From positions 1 through 34,180 of the forward strand of contig JAUILP010000038.1 in NCBI GenBank assembly GCA_030432875.1: 34,180 nt of DNA. The letters are read 5' to 3'. Both the position numbers and the translations under genes were made by a program. The notes below the pieces were generated by a model, which was given only the letters and a program-made list of their open reading frames with translations, had not been told where the DNA came from and ran no database searches. The DNA is from Oligoflexia bacterium (GTDB lineage Bacteria; Bdellovibrionota_B; Oligoflexia; Oligoflexales; JAGOVF01). The first letter of the stretch is position 1, and each line of letters opens with the position of its first letter. Below, one piece after another: positions 8,239-17,101 of the stretch.

Positions 8239-9027
8239 TTAAGGTACCACGTTAATTTTTACTTTTTCAATGCTATCAGCAAACGCCATAATGGCCGTGA
8301 TGCTAAAGCTAACCGGCATTTCTTTGCATTTGACTTTATCATGAAATTTATTTTGGTGTACTGCTCCAAACAAATTGACGTGAATTTCATCACCGATTTG
8401 TTCTGCTGTATAGGTAATCCCGGCAATGCTATTGACGCAGATCAGGTTTGTCGTTAGGGAAATAATAGTACCATCAGTAAAGCAGCGAATGCCATCTTTT
8501 TGGGGGCATAAAGGCGCAACCTCGGTTACAACCGCATCGTTAAATCCCACCAAAGCCTGCGTGCCTGGTGGTATAGCAAAGGAAGTCTCTGTAAAAGGAT
8601 GCGTAAAAATAGGAGTTTGCTCAATACCAGAGACATCTCCCGGTAAAGTTATAGTTTCTGTATGGATGTTCGGACAGTCTAGGCTGGTTTCGTCTATGCC
8701 CTCTGAAACGAAAGCATTTGTGAGAATTGCCGCATTTTCAGATTCATTTTCTTTGAGCACGTAGGAAAATTTCTCAAATTTTTGGTTGCAATCTAACGGA
8801 AATGTTAGCGTAACTTCCGTAGAAAGACTGTACTGATGATGGTTGGTTGCCGTGAGTTTTAGTTCCGTGCTCAGTGTTCCGGCAACTGATTTTAGGGTTC
8901 TTAAATTTTTAATGGTGTTCTGGGTAGGCGTATCCGTTCCTACCAGCGTTTCTGGTGATGGATTTCCAGCGAATAGCGCAGTGCACCATAAAGTGGTGCC
9001 AATAATTAATGTAAAATGTTTCATCAT
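8239..9027 (-). CDS. secreted hypothetical protein with six cysteines
   Basis: I do not recognise a family. The 262-residue protein begins with a Sec signal peptide: MMKH, then a hydrophobic core, then ALFA before the likely cleavage at about residue 20. There is no lipobox cysteine, so it should be released to the periplasm or outside. The mature part alternates hydrophobic and Thr/Ser residues like a beta-sandwich, and its six Cys residues could form three disulfides. It lacks further membrane segments. GGAG lies 8 nt before the ATG and a TTGACA promoter is at 9065-9094, so it looks monocistronic. Neighbours are envelope-related (rml genes and sulfatase-like enzymes), which fits a surface or periplasmic protein but proves nothing. 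Confidence 0.75.
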   Translation of the reverse strand: MMKHFTLIIGTTLWCTALFAGNPSPETLVGTDTPTQNTIKNLRTLKSVAGTLSTELKLTATNHHQYSLSTEVTLTFPLDCNQKFEKFSYVLKENESENAAILTNAFVSEGIDETSLDCPNIHTETITLPGDVSGIEQTPIFTHPFTETSFAIPPGTQALVGFNDAVVTEVAPLCPQKDGIRCFTDGTIISLTTNLICVNSIAGITYTAEQIGDEIHVNLFGAVHQNKFHDKVKCKEMPVSFSITAIMAFADSIEKVKINVVP

Positions 9028-9064
9028 AAAAATTCTCCGGAGTGTAAAGTCAAGGGTCAGGAGA

Positions 9065-9094
9065 GCATTACTAAAAATAGGGTTATTCTGTCAA
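9065..9094 (-). promoter_or_regulatory. promoter of the secreted-protein gene
   Basis: On the minus strand a perfect TTGACA (9094-9089) and TAATGC (9070-9065) are separated by 18 nt. The predicted start is about 30 nt before the ATG, and an SD (GGAG) sits in the palindrome CTCCGGAG. A GGGC/GCCC hairpin (about 9133-9148) lies just beyond, without a clear T-tract. Confidence 0.55.
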
Positions 9095-9196
9095 GTTATC
9101 TGAAGCATAAGGGGGAGCATATTGCACCTTAAAGGGGGCGGAGCCCAACAAAAATATAAAAAATGCGATAAGTGTTTAATTAATAATCAAAGTGTT

Positions 9197-11572
9197 TCAA
9201 TTTTGATCATCCTGTAAGTAGCCCCACTGACGGAGCACAGCTTCAAATTCAATATTGCCGGATTTAATCATACGTGATTTCATGTTGTCAAAGTATACTC
9301 GGCTAATGACAATAGAAGCTTCATTTTCATAACTGCCCGCTACATGATCTGAGCTGGTAATTTCAGTAGGAATAGCAGAGATGTTTTCTAAAGGAAGTTG
9401 AGTGCGAGTTGCGTATTGACTCACATAGCTACTATTAAGAAAAATTTTCGGCCACTCTTCTAACGCGCCGTCGATAAATATTTCCGTTGCCGTGCTGATT
9501 GATCCCGATATTTCTGTATATGCCCCAAGACTTTTAACGGACAAACTCCCATAACCTCTTATTGCAGAGGGAGAAACACCCCGGAGCAATATAGCTAATT
9601 CTGAGGTTTTATCGGGGTACACTGTAATTTTATATCCTTGGGTAAAACCATAATGCTGCGCAAATTTTTGTCTCGCGATAGTCTTTAATTCACTATCAAT
9701 ATCAATTAAATTGTGTTCTTCCTGGGGATCCTGAATCAAATCAAACAACTGCTCAGGTTCGAGAACAAATGATTTTTGGTGTCCGAGTTTGTCTTCACTG
9801 TAGAGTCTTTTTTCTGTCGTTTCATACGATTTAATGTACTTGTATCGCTGATCAAAGAGAATCCCCCGCATCCTAAATCCCTCTAAACCAATAATGTTTT
9901 TAAGGTTTTCCACGGTGGGCCGTTCAGAAATTTGGGGAAGTAAGCTTGAGGCTTCGCAGTACGAGGGAATCGGGGTTGCCGTTAGTTCTAAAATTGTGGG
10001 TCCGATGGCAATATTGCTGACAAAGTGTTCATGGACATCATGATGAGTGTTACTGGCAGGTTTAATAAGCAAAGGAACATGCATTTCATCATTCAGTAAA
10101 GTCGCCCCATGATCAAAGTAGGCTCCTTTATAAACTTTTCCCGCTAGGTTATGCGTAAACTGATGCTCTGATTGATGATCGGCATGATCCGACGTAATAA
10201 TAATGTGAGATGAGTCAAAAAGGCCACGTTCTTTTAGTCCCGTAAAAATTTTACCAAGATAAAAATCGGTATAGGAAAGCTCTCCATTATATAAAAACTT
10301 GAGTAGTGACGGCATGGAAAACGGTTTCACATCAAGTAAATCCTGCCCGGAAAAATAGGACAAAGGGGGGCGATATGGCGCATGACCACCGTCTAAATGC
10401 ACATAAAGAAAAAAGTTTGTGTTCCCGTGTTCATCAAGCCAACGGAGCGTTTCTTTGGCAATTTTAGGCGTATCATAGGCCTCTTGTTCAATAGAAATAT
10501 TTTCATAAAATCCATGATTGACCCCAATGCCATAAACCTCAGAAATGAGCGAAACATTGCCAACCATCGCCGTATAAAAGCCATTTTCTCGCAATGCCCA
10601 GGTAAAGGACGGGGTATTTTTCTCATAAAACTCCTCGCGATCCTTAGGGCTAATGGCATAGGAAAAAGCGACTTTTTCGATGTGCGAAGGAATTTGACAG
10701 TTGAGCAGCGCGTTAGATGAAGGGCCAGTCATGTTGCCGGGGGATAGAGCATTTTTATAGTCGTGAGATACCTGGCGAAAGGCATCTAACTCAGGCATGT
10801 ACCTAGGGTTAACCCCATCACTACGGAGAGTATCAAGCAGAATCATAATGACATTTGTCCGCTTAGTTTCCATATTTTTGAGGATTAAAGGCTCACTGAG
10901 GATGCAGGCCGTTGGAGTACTATCACTGCTGCAAGAAATTTTAATTTGACTTGACCGCGTGAGTTCAGGAAGTTTAAGTTTAAGGGGGTGCCACCCAGTC
11001 AAGTCCTCGGGATAATTGATTTTTAAATAGCGTAAAATAGGGCGATAAAAACTCCTAAACAAATCCGGAAACACAGGTAATTGCTTGATGGTAACTTTCG
11101 TTAAAATTTTATCATCAACATTCACTGTGAGAGATGCATCACCAAATGGGGCTAAAATTTGAGAAAAAAAAGTAAATTGATCTCCCGCCAGTTTAGGCAT
11201 CAAAAGTATTTCCGCATCATTGTCGGGAAGTGCTACCGCGTCAAAGCCCTGCAGCCTTTCGGGGTAAAATCCACTAGAAAGATAAAATTGATAATTATTT
11301 TTAAACCGAGCAGAGGTCAATATTGTTTTAAATTTCTTGCTGGGGAGGGTCTCCTCTAAAAATTTTTTATAAACAGATAAGTCCATAGTATGGGAAAGGA
11401 AATCAGCAGAGTGAAACGCAGAAAAGGCAATTTTTAGGGGGATTCGTTTTCCTAGACTATGTTGCGAGTCTTTAAAGATCACCCGCGAGTCTCTCGGATA
11501 AACAAAAATCATCCAAATGATGATAAATGCCACAACCAAGGCAGCTACAATTTTAAAGAGAAATCTAATCAT
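9197..11572 (-). CDS. membrane-anchored sulfatase-like (alkaline phosphatase superfamily) protein
   Basis: This 791-residue protein has an N-terminal membrane anchor (about 4-24) and an extracytoplasmic body. Residues about 238-650 match the sulfatase/LtaS/EptA fold: VIMILLDTLRSD (241-252) holds the first metal ligand D247, SDHADH (461-466) holds the D462/H463 pair, and FDHGA (486-490) and DEMHVP (495-500) supply further histidines. At the sulfatase C-x-P-S-R site it reads T-G-P-S-S, with T282 as the candidate nucleophile, so it is more likely a phospho- or phosphoglycerol-transferase or phosphodiesterase than a formylglycine sulfatase. Residues about 30-230 and 650-791 are unassigned flanking domains. 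It follows a related gene by 96 nt and is probably in the same operon. No strong SD is visible (GGATGATGC before the ATG). Confidence 0.8.
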   Translation of the reverse strand: MIRFLFKIVAALVVAFIIIWMIFVYPRDSRVIFKDSQHSLGKRIPLKIAFSAFHSADFLSHTMDLSVYKKFLEETLPSKKFKTILTSARFKNNYQFYLSSGFYPERLQGFDAVALPDNDAEILLMPKLAGDQFTFFSQILAPFGDASLTVNVDDKILTKVTIKQLPVFPDLFRSFYRPILRYLKINYPEDLTGWHPLKLKLPELTRSSQIKISCSSDSTPTACILSEPLILKNMETKRTNVIMILLDTLRSDGVNPRYMPELDAFRQVSHDYKNALSPGNMTGPSSNALLNCQIPSHIEKVAFSYAISPKDREEFYEKNTPSFTWALRENGFYTAMVGNVSLISEVYGIGVNHGFYENISIEQEAYDTPKIAKETLRWLDEHGNTNFFLYVHLDGGHAPYRPPLSYFSGQDLLDVKPFSMPSLLKFLYNGELSYTDFYLGKIFTGLKERGLFDSSHIIITSDHADHQSEHQFTHNLAGKVYKGAYFDHGATLLNDEMHVPLLIKPASNTHHDVHEHFVSNIAIGPTILELTATPIPSYCEASSLLPQISERPTVENLKNIIGLEGFRMRGILFDQRYKYIKSYETTEKRLYSEDKLGHQKSFVLEPEQLFDLIQDPQEEHNLIDIDSELKTIARQKFAQHYGFTQGYKITVYPDKTSELAILLRGVSPSAIRGYGSLSVKSLGAYTEISGSISTATEIFIDGALEEWPKIFLNSSYVSQYATRTQLPLENISAIPTEITSSDHVAGSYENEASIVISRVYFDNMKSRMIKSGNIEFEAVLRQWGYLQDDQN

Positions 11573-11668
11573 GCATCATCCAAAATCGTAAATAATTCTA
11601 ACCAGGTGTTATGGCATAGCGTTAGGCAGAGCCATAAAAATTCAGCTGATGCCCTATCTCGTTCTCTT

Positions 11669-13753
11669 CTAGTCATGATAGACCACAAAATCATTAATGA
11701 TGCTATGCTCCGGCTCGTATTTTTTTATTAGGGAGAAAAGTTTTTCCTTGAGGCTAGCGACAATTTCTGGATGCTCTGAAGCAATATTATGCTGGAAACT
11801 GGGATCGTTTTGCCGGTTAAATAGCTCCCAGGCAATGCCTCTCTTTGTGGGTACATAAATGAGCCGGAACTCTGGACTGGTAATAGAACGATGCTTTGCT
11901 GCATTTGTTCGGGTTTCAAAAGTAGGGTCAAGTACGATTTCGCTACTGCCCCCTAAATCATATTTGAGAAGGCCGGTAATATTAGGGTAGCGCAGCCGCT
12001 CTTTTTGATAAAAACCCCCGTCATTGTTTGAAAACCACAGGCCTGTTTCACTGTAAGCAAAATCTTGCCTGAGGGTAGTGCTATTTTCTTCTTTTGTTAG
12101 AAAAATATGGCTTAAATCATGTCCTTCGCGTTGATCTGCAAATTTGAGGTGGGCAAGTTTTAGTATAGTAGGCGCAATGTCAATGCTGCGCGTGATGCTT
12201 GATACTTGCGTTGTATTTATAGCTTCAGCGTCTGGTAACTTTATCAAAAAGGGAACTTTGAGAACATTTTCGCCTCTTAGGTGTTCTCCGTGGCCATGGA
12301 GATATCCTTCTTCCAATAGGTCTTCACCGTGATCAGCAGTTATGATCACAATGGAATTTTTTAAAATACCTTGGTGATCAAGATTGGTAAAAAAACTTTC
12401 TAAAGATTCGCTTATAGAGTTTATGGCGCCATCATAAAGACTGCGTATTTGACTAATATCAGCAGGTGAATACTCGTTGTTTTTTTGATTTAGCGAGGGA
12501 TTTTTTTGAAAGGTAAATCGCCCCTCATAATCATGATGTGCAAATTTTTGATAGTAAGGGTAAGGGGCCGCATAGGGAAAATGGGCCGTGGAAAAAAAAA
12601 GAATGCTAAACACCGGGCTATCTTTGCTTTGCGTGAGAATATACTTCTCTGCGTTTGTAGTAATAACACTAGGATCAGCAAAGGCTGGGTTGCTTTTTAG
12701 GTCGGGAAACAAAAACTGGCCGCCAGATGAGACTAGCCACGGATAAGTTAGAGGAAAAAGTAGATCAATATTCATGGCAATTAAAGAATCTATGGTCATG
12801 TTGGGTGTATTTATTTTATCAAACGCGATGTCAAATCGGGGAAAAATATCACCAGCAAAGTCAGAAAATACAGATGTGTTGTAACCTGCATTTTTTAGTA
12901 CGGAAACAAGATTGTCACCAAAGAAAAATCTATCTTTAAAGTTAGGAAACATATGGCGCAAATGGTTGGTCATGGCGTAACGGCCAGAAAGAATTTCGCC
13001 CCAAGAGGGAAAAGTACGGGGAATTCCGACAATATGATCTTTAAACTCAACGGTCTTTCCTAGAGAGGAAAGAGTGTCCTTTGCCGAGAAAATATTTGGA
13101 TTATTAAAGCGATCGAAACGCAAAGAGTCTATTGCGATCAAAATAATATGGGGGCGTAGGAAGGTTTTTTCAGGTGTTGATGTTAGGTTCCTCTTGTAGA
13201 GTTGATGCCCCAAAATAAAAAGGCTCAAGAGTATCAACAAGCTTAGGCTAACGTTTTTTCGCCTTTTTTCATAAATTAAAAAAACAAGCGGTAGCAGTAG
13301 GATAATAATACCCAAAAAATAAAAGACATTTGGGTTGGCCCAGCGAAGAGTTATGTGGCTAAAGGTGGGGGAATTTAAAGGAAAAAGAGATTCAAAAAGA
13401 GCGGGATAATATAGAGCGCTCCCTAAATAAAATAAAATCCATGTTCCTAAAAATAAACCAATACTCAGAGCCACAATTTTCATGGGCTCATAGCTACGAA
13501 GAAAAACCAAAAAAAAGCGTTTTACCGCCGAATAAAATACAAAATAGTAGCAGACACTAAGCCAGGTAAGGCCAAATATTTTACCCAGCTCTTTCGCTGC
13601 AGTAATGGGGTACATTTTTATGACGAGTTTATTTAAATCCCCAAAGTCTTGGCCAAGAAGTTCAGGAGACTTGCGCAGAAGCGCCTGGAGGATCAGAAGT
13701 CCTAAGCTGATTAAAGTGACCCAAATGAAATATTTTTTTTTTGTCGCGCTCAA
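11669..13753 (-). CDS. multi-TM sulfatase/LtaS-like protein
   Basis: This 694-residue protein has about five N-terminal membrane segments (about 8-25, 60-85, 92-112, 143-160, 168-183), like LtaS and EptA enzymes, followed by an extracytoplasmic catalytic domain. IILIAIDSLRFD (203-214) has the metal ligand D209; T-F-P-S-W at 247-251 puts T247 where sulfatases have the modified cysteine; TADHGED (472-478) and LHGHGEH (485-491) give the metal histidines. The C-terminus (ELFNRQNDP and onward) is typical of the superfamily. It starts with TTG, with AAAGGA about 11 nt before it; the next in-frame Met would remove the first TM. A promoter candidate lies at 13798-13826. The substrate is unknown; addition of a phosphate-containing group to an envelope glycan or lipid is a reasonable guess. 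Confidence 0.82.
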   Translation of the reverse strand: MSATKKKYFIWVTLISLGLLILQALLRKSPELLGQDFGDLNKLVIKMYPITAAKELGKIFGLTWLSVCYYFVFYSAVKRFFLVFLRSYEPMKIVALSIGLFLGTWILFYLGSALYYPALFESLFPLNSPTFSHITLRWANPNVFYFLGIIILLLPLVFLIYEKRRKNVSLSLLILLSLFILGHQLYKRNLTSTPEKTFLRPHIILIAIDSLRFDRFNNPNIFSAKDTLSSLGKTVEFKDHIVGIPRTFPSWGEILSGRYAMTNHLRHMFPNFKDRFFFGDNLVSVLKNAGYNTSVFSDFAGDIFPRFDIAFDKINTPNMTIDSLIAMNIDLLFPLTYPWLVSSGGQFLFPDLKSNPAFADPSVITTNAEKYILTQSKDSPVFSILFFSTAHFPYAAPYPYYQKFAHHDYEGRFTFQKNPSLNQKNNEYSPADISQIRSLYDGAINSISESLESFFTNLDHQGILKNSIVIITADHGEDLLEEGYLHGHGEHLRGENVLKVPFLIKLPDAEAINTTQVSSITRSIDIAPTILKLAHLKFADQREGHDLSHIFLTKEENSTTLRQDFAYSETGLWFSNNDGGFYQKERLRYPNITGLLKYDLGGSSEIVLDPTFETRTNAAKHRSITSPEFRLIYVPTKRGIAWELFNRQNDPSFQHNIASEHPEIVASLKEKLFSLIKKYEPEHSIINDFVVYHD

Positions 13754-13797
13754 AATAGTTTTATTCCTTTGCCATTATGTGGGCTTACCTGTTTACA

Positions 13798-13826
13798 TTA
13801 ATATAATTTTCGTATGAGCGAAACAA
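13798..13826 (-). promoter_or_regulatory. promoter candidate for the sulfatase-like pair
   Basis: On the minus strand TTGTTT (13826-13821) and TATTAA (13803-13798) are separated by 17 nt. The predicted start is about 38 nt before the TTG start codon. The rest of the 286-nt gap to 14039 shows no gene and no convincing terminator for the HD-GYP gene. Confidence 0.45.
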
Positions 13827-14039
13827 GACTCATTTGCGAGTTTATAATGTACGCTAGATATTTGGGGTCTTAAATACATTTTTAGAGGCTACGAATATGG
13901 AGCGATTGGGGCTATATCATAAACCTAGTCTGGTACTTACCCAAACGGGCCCATTCATTAAAAGGTAAGTAAGTTAAAGTCATTTTCGTAAGATTGGGAT
14001 GAAAAACACCTAGTTTAATGCATCGACTAAAAAAGCCTT

Positions 14040-15008
14040 TTAAATTTCATCTTTCCCGCCAAAACAGGCTATTAACGCTTTAAATGGTTCTATGGCAACC
14101 TCATTTGGCACCATGCGCGTTTTAATAAAATGCAAGGCTTCAAACCGAGACCGTTTGTGCTGATAATTTCGACTAGAAGTAAGGGCGTCAAAAATATCCG
14201 CAATAGTTGCGATCTGTACCTCATCAAGCAGGCTTGTTTTTCCTAGTCCATGGGGATAACCGCTGCCATTGAGTTTCTCATGATGGTGAAGAATGATTTC
14301 TCGGCACACGTGAAAGGGGAGTGATTCTTCTATAAGCTTATAGCCAAGAACAGGGTGGCTCTTCATGATTTCCCATTCAGCATTTGTGAGAGGACCTGCT
14401 TTGTTGAGAACAAGGCTATCGATTTCTTTTTTGCCCAGATCGTGCAAAATGCTTCCTAAGCTAACGAGCCCCAAATCCTCAGGTTGCCGTTTACCCATTA
14501 AGATGTTAATCGCTACGGCATAAGAAGCCACCCTTATACTATGATAGTAGGTATAGAGGTCAAAATCCCCAAGACCACTAAGTTCTTTAATGCAAGTAAC
14601 ATCCTCAAGCATGCAATTTGCTAATGACTTTCCAACTTCTTCGGCTGCTTGTAGGCAGTCTGGATGAAAGCCTTCTTCATGAAAAGCTTTAACCAAATGC
14701 ATACCCACCTGCTCTATCGATTGGATTCGCTCTCCAGGGGCGAGGTCATTATTAATTTTAGGAAGCAAATTCATAGTCTGATAAGATCTTACTCGTGGAC
14801 GATCTTTCCTTTTAATCCAGAAATTTTCGCGTCCTAAGCCAAGAAGGGCGCTGAGTTCATCGCGCTCCCATTTATAGTGAACACCACTATAAAGCACAAA
14901 ATGAGCGTCTATTTTTACGAAGAGATCAAAATTAGTTCTACTATTATCCAACAGTTGATTTATAGCGAATTCTTCAAATTGCTCTTGGTATTCTTTCACT
15001 AAAAACAT
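14040..15008 (-). CDS. HD-GYP domain protein, probable c-di-GMP phosphodiesterase
   Basis: Residues about 150-315 form an HD-GYP domain, the class that hydrolyses cyclic di-GMP to pGpG or GMP. Key residues are present: H156, the H189-D190 pair followed by K193 (LHDLGKKE), H218, the HHHE run (241-244), G250-Y251-P252, and D271/D274 in IADIFDALTS. N247 sits where many family members have Asp; the other ligands look intact, so activity is expected. The N-terminal roughly 145 residues are not a recognised sensor domain and contain no membrane segment, so the protein should be cytosolic. GGGGGAG lies just before the ATG. It is a single-gene unit, transcribed divergently from the ribosomal S10 cluster. 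Confidence 0.92.
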   Translation of the reverse strand: MFLVKEYQEQFEEFAINQLLDNSRTNFDLFVKIDAHFVLYSGVHYKWERDELSALLGLGRENFWIKRKDRPRVRSYQTMNLLPKINNDLAPGERIQSIEQVGMHLVKAFHEEGFHPDCLQAAEEVGKSLANCMLEDVTCIKELSGLGDFDLYTYYHSIRVASYAVAINILMGKRQPEDLGLVSLGSILHDLGKKEIDSLVLNKAGPLTNAEWEIMKSHPVLGYKLIEESLPFHVCREIILHHHEKLNGSGYPHGLGKTSLLDEVQIATIADIFDALTSSRNYQHKRSRFEALHFIKTRMVPNEVAIEPFKALIACFGGKDEI

Positions 15009-15075
15009 ATTCTCCCCCCAGCGATTAATTTTAAGTTACTTTTTTTGTTTCGAAAATATCTCGCTAACTATCTGA

Positions 15076-15104
15076 ATTATCTCTGGTTATTTTTATAAAG
15101 CCAA
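15076..15104 (-). promoter_or_regulatory. promoter candidate for the HD-GYP gene
   Basis: On the minus strand TTGGCT (15104-15099) and GATAAT (15081-15076) are separated by 17 nt. The predicted start is about 60 nt before the ATG. It lies back to back with the S10 promoter, with 58 nt between the two -35 boxes. Confidence 0.45.
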
Positions 15105-15162
15105 AGTTGAATCAAATAGAAAAATAAACATCAAATTTATTTCGGACTGTTTGCTTTATTTC

Positions 15163-15192
15163 TTGACAAAAAGTTTTTCCTTGAGGTAATAT
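15163..15192 (+). promoter_or_regulatory. main promoter of the S10-spc-alpha cluster
   Basis: A perfect TTGACA (15163-15168) and TAATAT (15187-15192) are separated by 18 nt. The region upstream is A/T-rich (15105-15160), as an UP element would be. The predicted start is about 15199. It is the only strong plus-strand promoter before rpsJ. Confidence 0.7.
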
Positions 15193-15198
15193 CACTGC

Positions 15199-15372
15199 TC
15201 TTATTGGTACGCCTGCGTAAGCAAGCCTATGCCTCAGACTGCAAAACTCTTTTCAAATTGCAAAAATTACCTAATACAGGCAATCAATGCACCTAGATGA
15301 GCACCGGTCGTGGCTAGATAATAGGCAGACGAGGTGTCTCTAATAATCCTTTTACAACGTTTTAGGGTTTAT
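15199..15372 (+). promoter_or_regulatory. long 5' leader of the S10 operon
   Basis: About 174 nt separate the predicted start from the rpsJ ATG and hold no gene. GCCTGC (15211-15216) and GCAAGC (15221-15226) form a hairpin with one mismatch and a GTAA loop, and AGAC/GTCT closes a small hairpin about 30-45 nt before the ATG. In gammaproteobacteria the S10 leader is the target of L4 autoregulation. Whether this unrelated leader works the same way is unknown. Confidence 0.4.
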
Positions 15373-15684
15373 ATGGAAAATCAAAAAATTAGAATTAGAT
15401 TAAGTGGTTACGATCATCGGCTGATTGATCAATCGGTTGCTGAAATCGTAGAGCGTGCCAAGCGCACGGGGGCTAGGATTGCAGGTCCAATTCCCTTGCC
15501 CACAAGAATAAATCGTTTTACCGTTCTGCGCAGTCCTCACGTGGACAAAAAATCGCGAGAGCAGTTTGAAATGAGAACGCATCGGAGATTGGTAGATATT
15601 CTTCAGCCTAAACAGCAGACCATAGATGCCTTGATGAAGTTAGATTTGGCTTCTGGTGTTGATGTTGAGATTAAGCTTTATTAG
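15373..15684 (+). CDS. rpsJ: 30S ribosomal protein S10 (NusE)
   Basis: S10 is part of the 30S head and, as NusE, joins the transcription antitermination complex. The 103-residue protein has the family signature [20 protein letters not shown] at about 52-71 and the standard length. I chose the ATG at 15373 because AGGG lies 5 nt upstream and the homologous sequence begins there; an earlier in-frame start at 15334 would add 13 unrelated residues. It is the first gene of the cluster. The str-operon genes (rpsL, rpsG, fusA, tuf) that often precede it are not here; an HD-GYP gene on the other strand is. Confidence 0.97.
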   Translation: MENQKIRIRLSGYDHRLIDQSVAEIVERAKRTGARIAGPIPLPTRINRFTVLRSPHVDKKSREQFEMRTHRRLVDILQPKQQTIDALMKLDLASGVDVEIKLY

Positions 15685-15725
15685 CCATAGTTAAGTTGAT
15701 GGGGAATAAAGCAAATAAGGTAGTT

Positions 15726-15744
15726 TGTTTAAGATAATTAAACA
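15726..15744 (+). other. hairpin between rpsJ and rplC
   Basis: TGTTTAA (15726-15732) pairs with TTAAACA (15738-15744) around a GATAA loop: 7 perfect pairs, all but two A-U. It lies in the 94-nt rpsJ-rplC spacer, about 34 nt before the rplC start. It has no T-tract. Confidence 0.4.
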
Positions 15745-15778
15745 TAAAAAATAACGTTCATTTAAAGGTTAATAAGTA

Positions 15779-16411
15779 ATGGTGGTACCAGGACTTATAG
15801 CAAAAAAAATAGGGATGACTAGGGTTGTAGATGATACAGGCAAGTATATACCTGTTACCTTGGTGGAAGTTGCTAAACAAAAAATAACAAAAATTCTGAC
15901 TCCAGAACGTGATGGCTATCATGCATTGCAGGTTGGGTTTTACGAGAAAAAAGAATCTCGGCTCAATAAGCCAGACATCTATCGTTTGCGCAAAGTCAAT
16001 GTGGATGATAATTTTGCCCGCTTCAAAGAGCTTCGCTTTGACCAGGCTCCTCAAATTGAACTTGGTGTCGTACTCGATATTGACTCATTGGGTGAGTTTA
16101 AGGCTCTGGACGTGACCGGCATTACTAAAGGGCGCGGCTTTCAAGGTGCTATTAAGCGCTGGGGTCACTCGATCGGGCGTATGAGTCACGGTTCTGACTT
16201 TCGTCGCCGACCGGGATCCTTAGGCTGTAGAACAACACCAGGCCGTGTATTTAAAAATAAACATCAGCCAGGCCATATGGGAGTTGTGCGACGCACGATT
16301 CAAAACCTCTTGGTAGTTGATGTCAACAAAGATGCAAATGTCATAGCTATTAAAGGTTCAATACCTGGGCATATTGACTCTTACATACTTTTAAGGCCGA
16401 CAAATAAGTAA
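15779..16411 (+). CDS. rplC: 50S ribosomal protein L3
   Basis: L3 is an early-assembling 50S protein whose loop reaches the peptidyl-transferase centre. The 210-residue product shows the N-terminal GLIAKKIGMTRV (5-16) and the extended loop containing GHSIGRMSHGS and GSLGCRTTPGRVFK. In the PGHMG part of that loop His stands where E. coli has the Gln methylated by PrmB, a common natural variant. An AAAGG-type SD precedes the ATG. It is second in the S10 cluster and followed by rplD. Confidence 0.97.
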   Translation: MVVPGLIAKKIGMTRVVDDTGKYIPVTLVEVAKQKITKILTPERDGYHALQVGFYEKKESRLNKPDIYRLRKVNVDDNFARFKELRFDQAPQIELGVVLDIDSLGEFKALDVTGITKGRGFQGAIKRWGHSIGRMSHGSDFRRRPGSLGCRTTPGRVFKNKHQPGHMGVVRRTIQNLLVVDVNKDANVIAIKGSIPGHIDSYILLRPTNK

Positions 16412-16467
16412 CGTACTGGGGTTGATGATATTTATTTTATTCGCTAACAGAATTTTTAGGTGCAAGA

Positions 16468-17094
16468 ATGCAGATACAAGTAAAAAACATCCAGGGTAAA
16501 GAGCTCAAAAACATAGAGATTCCAGAAGAAGTTTTTGGATTAGAGCTAAATGACCACATACTATACTCTGCCGTCAAGGCGTATAGGGCTAATCGTCGTC
16601 AGGGTACTCACGCGACGCTAAATTTTAGGCGGGTATCTGGAACTGGAAAAAAACCTTTCAAGCAAAAAGGTTCTGGTACAGCGCGCCAAGGCTCAACGAT
16701 TGCCCCACATATGCGCGGTGGTGCTGTGGCTCATGGTCCAATGCCTCGCTCGTATCGCGAACACATAAATAAAAAAGTTAAAAATTTGGCCTTGTGTGTA
16801 GCTCTGTCAGACAAATTAAGAGCCGGAAAGCTTACTGTTGTCGATAAGTTTTCGATGACCAACTATAAGACTAAAAATGTACTCGCAGCCTTAAAAGCGT
16901 TAAATGCTAATAAAGCATTGTTTAGCGATGTTGCCAAAGCGGGCGATGATTTTTTATATCGATCCGTACGCAATATTTATGGATCAAATTGTTTAGATGT
17001 AACCAGTATCAACGCAGAAAATATCTTAGCACACGAAGATGTGATATTAAGTGAATCGGCAGTTGAGGCATTGGTTAAGCGTCTCGGTGGTTAA
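16468..17094 (+). CDS. rplD: 50S ribosomal protein L4
   Basis: L4 lines the polypeptide exit tunnel; in some bacteria it also represses its own S10 operon. The 208-residue protein has the tunnel loop rich in basic and Gly residues (KKPFKQKGSGTARQGS, about 64-79, then HMRGGAVAHGP) and the conserved globular part after it. Length is standard. A stable stem-loop follows its stop codon in the spacer to rplW, an interesting position if L4 is regulatory here. Confidence 0.96.
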   Translation: MQIQVKNIQGKELKNIEIPEEVFGLELNDHILYSAVKAYRANRRQGTHATLNFRRVSGTGKKPFKQKGSGTARQGSTIAPHMRGGAVAHGPMPRSYREHINKKVKNLALCVALSDKLRAGKLTVVDKFSMTNYKTKNVLAALKALNANKALFSDVAKAGDDFLYRSVRNIYGSNCLDVTSINAENILAHEDVILSESAVEALVKRLGG

Positions 17095-17101
17095 ATGTGA
17101 G

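Noticed and set aside
13897..13968. 24-codon plus-strand frame with AGAGG upstream
   Set aside because: Too short to support, the SD match is modest and nothing else in the gap suggests a gene.
15334..15372. Upstream start for S10 adding 13 residues
   Set aside because: The added residues are not conserved in S10 and the ATG at 15373 has a well-spaced SD.
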